A stretch of DNA of 64,000 nucleotides from Corynebacterium lactis. Lineage in GTDB: Bacteria; Actinomycetota; Actinomycetes; Mycobacteriales; Mycobacteriaceae. The stretch's first letter is position 1. Each line of letters begins with the position of its first letter. The position numbers were made by a program, and so were the translations under genes. Below are positions 61,935-64,000 of this stretch, in pieces. The notes below the pieces were generated by a model. That model ran no database searches and was not told the origin of the DNA. It saw nothing but the letters and a program-made list of their open reading frames with translations. Location of the stretch: contig NZ_ULHE01000005.1 in NCBI RefSeq assembly GCF_900519355.1, positions 186,001 to 250,000 of the forward strand. Direction: 5' to 3'.

Positions 61935-62780
61935 ATGCTGCGCATTGCTGTCCCGAACAAGGGATCACTGTCCGAGGCCGCCGTCGAGATTCTGAAGGAG
62001 GCGGGCTACCCGGGTCGTGGGGACTCGAAGAGCCTGACCATCCACGACGAGGCGAACGACATTGAGTTTTTCTTCCTCCGCCCGAAGGACATTCCGATTT
62101 ACGTCGGAAACGGCCACCTTGACCTCGGCATCACCGGACGCGACTTGGCGGCGGATTCCCTCGCTCCGGTTGACGAGGTGCTGAAGCTGGGCTTCGGCCC
62201 GTCGACCTTCCGCTACGCCGCGCCTGCCGACGAGCAGTGGAGCGTCGAGGATCTCGAAGGCAAGCGCATTGCCACCTCGTACCCGAACCTGGTCCGCGAG
62301 GACCTGAAGGCCCGGGGCATGAGCGCCACCGTGATCCGCCTCGACGGCGCCGTCGAGATTTCGATTCGCCTCGGCGTGGCCGACGTTATCGCCGATGTCG
62401 TCTCGACGGGCCGCACGCTGCGCAAGCAGGGGCTCAAGCCCTTCGGCGAGCCCCTGATCGCCTCGGAGGCCATCGTCGTCGGGCGCAAGGGCGTCGAGGT
62501 GACCGACGAGCAGCAGGTCTTTCTGCGCCGCATGACGGGCATCCTGCACGCGAAGACCTACCTGATGATCGACTACAACATCCGGGCCTCCATGCTGGAC
62601 AAGGCCACCGAGGTGACGCCGGGACTGTCGGGCCCGACGGTCTCGCCGCTGGCACACGAGGACTGGGTCGCCGTGCGCGCCCTGGTGCCGAAGGTCGAGG
62701 CGAATCCGCTCATGGACGCGCTGGCGAAGATTGGCGCCGAGGCCATCCTCGCTTCGGATATCCGTATCGCACGTATCTAA
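61935..62780 (+). CDS. hisG: ATP phosphoribosyltransferase (long form)
   Basis: Committed step of histidine synthesis; 281 residues of the long HisG form with the C-terminal ACT-like regulatory domain (feedback by histidine). Motifs [24 protein letters not shown] start, [13 protein letters not shown], the PRPP loop [19 protein letters not shown], and the regulatory half [48 protein letters not shown] before the ATG at 61935. Confidence 0.97.
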   Translation: MLRIAVPNKGSLSEAAVEILKEAGYPGRGDSKSLTIHDEANDIEFFFLRPKDIPIYVGNGHLDLGITGRDLAADSLAPVDEVLKLGFGPSTFRYAAPADEQWSVEDLEGKRIATSYPNLVREDLKARGMSATVIRLDGAVEISIRLGVADVIADVVSTGRTLRKQGLKPFGEPLIASEAIVVGRKGVEVTDEQQVFLRRMTGILHAKTYLMIDYNIRASMLDKATEVTPGLSGPTVSPLAHEDWVAVRALVPKVEANPLMDALAKIGAEAILASDIRIARI

Positions 62781-62790
62781 TTGCGTGGTG

Positions 62791-62844
62791 AATGTGGGTT
62801 ATGCCACCGGTTTTCTATACTGGTGACATAACCCACATTTTTTT
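62791..62844 (+). terminator. Terminator after hisG
   Basis: AATGTGGGTTATG (62791-62803) pairs with CATAACCCACATT (62827-62839), extended by CACC/GGTG, followed by five or more T. Strong intrinsic terminator 11 nt after hisG. Confidence 0.93.
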
Positions 62845-63021
62845 GGCGAAATGCCCAGGTCGCACCATCGAGTGCCCCTGGGATTTTCCGTACCATGGCG
62901 AGTGGCAACTCAATCGCAACAGTGTTACCCAACGCTGTTGTGAAGGCGACAGACCATATGTCGCAAAAATATCCGGCCCACTCGGCCGTGTACGAGCGAG
63001 TACTAGGAGGTACTACAACCC
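62845..63021 (+). promoter_or_regulatory. aspA promoter region with two inverted repeats
   Basis: CAACAGTGTT (62917-62926) and AACGCTGTTG (62931-62940) form a near-perfect 10-bp inverted repeat around ACCC. GCGACA (62946-62951) and TGTCGC (62959-62964) form a second, 6-bp one. Both are plausible operators or leader stems. AGGAGG (about 63005-63010) is the aspA ribosome site. Confidence 0.45.
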
Positions 63022-64000
63022 ATGACTGCTACCCGCACTGAGGTCGATCTCCTCGGTTCCATGGAGGTCCCGAACGACGCCTACTACGGCATCCATACGA
63101 TGCGCGCGATCGACAACTACAAGATCTCCGGAAAGACCATCAACGACGTGCCCGAGTTCATCAAGGGCATGGTCATGGTGAAGAAGGCCACGGCGATCGC
63201 GAACCAGCGCGTCCACACCATCCCGGGCGACGTCGCGGAGGCTATCGTCAAGGCCTGCAACGAGATCCTGGACAACGGCCGCTGTATGGACCAGTTCCCG
63301 ATCGACGTCTTCCAGGGCGGCGCCGGCACCAGCGTCAACATGAACACCAATGAGGTTGTCGCCAACCTCGCCCTGGAACTCATGGGCTTCGAGAAGGGCC
63401 GCTACGACGTCATCCACCCGAACGATGACGTCAACCAGTGCCAGTCCACTAACGACGCCTACCCGACTGGCTTCCGCATTGCCGTGCACATGGCACTGCT
63501 TGAGCTGCAGAAGCACTTCGACGCCCTGGCCGTGTCGCTGCACGCCAAGGGCGATGAGTTCAACGACATCATCACCATGGGCCGCACCCAGCTGCAGGAC
63601 GCTGTCCCCATGACGCTGGGCCAGGCTTTCCACGCCTTCGCCAACAACCTGGAGGAGGAGCAGGAGTCCCTGTCTCGCGCCTCCAACCGCCTGTTGGAGA
63701 TCAACCTCGGCGCGACCGCCATCGGTACCGGCGTCAACGCCCCCTCGGGCTACCGCGAGGCGGTCACCCAGGCGCTGCGCGAGGTCAGTGGCTTCAACGT
63801 CACCTCGGCGAAGGACCTGATCGAGGCCACCAGCGATACCGGAGCATACGTCAGCGTCCACGCGTCCTTGAAGCGGACGGCCATGAAGCTGTCGAAGATG
63901 TGTAATGACCTGCGCCTGCTGGCCTCGGGTCCGCGCGCTGGTCTCAATGAGATCAATCTCCCGGAGCGCGCCGCCGGTTCCTCGATTATGCCGGCGAAGG
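63022..64000 (+). CDS. aspA: Aspartate ammonia-lyase, 5' part
   Basis: The first 326 codons are in the window; the frame is open to its end, so the gene is cut off by the window edge. The N-terminus [34 protein letters not shown] and the signature GSSIMPAK (the last residues seen) identify aspartase/fumarase superfamily; [21 protein letters not shown] is the substrate-binding region. GSMEVP and [11 protein letters not shown] favour AspA over FumC. Position after hisG matches C. glutamicum. It converts aspartate to fumarate and ammonia. RBS AGGAGG. Confidence 0.95.
   Translation, partial: MTATRTEVDLLGSMEVPNDAYYGIHTMRAIDNYKISGKTINDVPEFIKGMVMVKKATAIANQRVHTIPGDVAEAIVKACNEILDNGRCMDQFPIDVFQGGAGTSVNMNTNEVVANLALELMGFEKGRYDVIHPNDDVNQCQSTNDAYPTGFRIAVHMALLELQKHFDALAVSLHAKGDEFNDIITMGRTQLQDAVPMTLGQAFHAFANNLEEEQESLSRASNRLLEINLGATAIGTGVNAPSGYREAVTQALREVSGFNVTSAKDLIEATSDTGAYVSVHASLKRTAMKLSKMCNDLRLLASGPRAGLNEINLPERAAGSSIMPAK

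Overview
The window is a gene-dense, GC-rich chromosomal segment of a Corynebacteriales bacterium, most likely a Corynebacterium. The evidence is gene order: tkt | ctaB, ctaA–ABC–mptB | sufRBDCSUT, acnR–acn, an Rv1476-like membrane protein, an NlpC/P60 hydrolase, moxR–DUF58–VWA, ferrochelatase, NfeD–SPFH, mutAB–meaB, and then PEBP–pyrD–lppL–uppP–mshC–metH–hisEG–aspA. This order matches two blocks of the mycobacterial/corynebacterial core chromosome (Rv1449c–Rv1496-like and Rv2140c–Rv2121c-like). I see no prophage, insertion sequence, CRISPR array or rRNA.

Layout. 1–8.3 kb: transketolase, haem O and haem A synthases, an ABC-2 exporter and the lipoglycan mannosyltransferase MptB. 8.5–15.2 kb: the SufR-headed Fe-S assembly operon, closed by a strong terminator. 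15.4–20 kb: a LysP-type permease, a lycopene-cyclase-like flavoprotein and an ABC-F ATPase. 20–24.5 kb: a response regulator, an unusual two-module histidine kinase and two tandem class I glutamine amidotransferases. 24.6–28.5 kb: AcnR and aconitase, with a clear AcnR operator. 28.5–35.2 kb: cell-wall hydrolase, MoxR cluster and ferrochelatase. 35.2–40.2 kb: hypotheticals, DUF3097, NfeD and SPFH proteins, an HTH protein and a TVP38 protein. 40.4–45.8 kb: methylmalonyl-CoA mutase and its G-protein chaperone. 45.9–64 kb: ArsR regulator, cardiolipin synthase, tRNA-Leu(GAG), PEBP, pyrD, LppL-like lipoprotein, aldo/keto reductase, uppP, mshC, metH, a DUF2202 lipoprotein, thioesterase, HAD phosphatase, hisE, hisG and the 5' part of aspA.

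Functionally the window joins Fe-S and haem metabolism (suf, acn, ctaAB, hemH), B12-dependent enzymes (mutAB, metH) and cell-envelope biogenesis (mptB, NlpC/P60, uppP, cls).

Two features cut across the window. First, eight otherwise intact genes (ctaB, sufC, sufS, lysP, the ABC-F gene, mutA, meaB and the PEBP gene) each carry a frameshift of the same sign: one missing base, nearly always a GG or CC pair collapsed to one. Several of these genes should be essential, so systematic sequence error is more likely than eight pseudogenes. Second, many genes have a TAnnnT -10 box 6-9 nt before the start codon, indicating leaderless transcription. In one divergent pair a single symmetric TAGGCTA appears to serve both directions.
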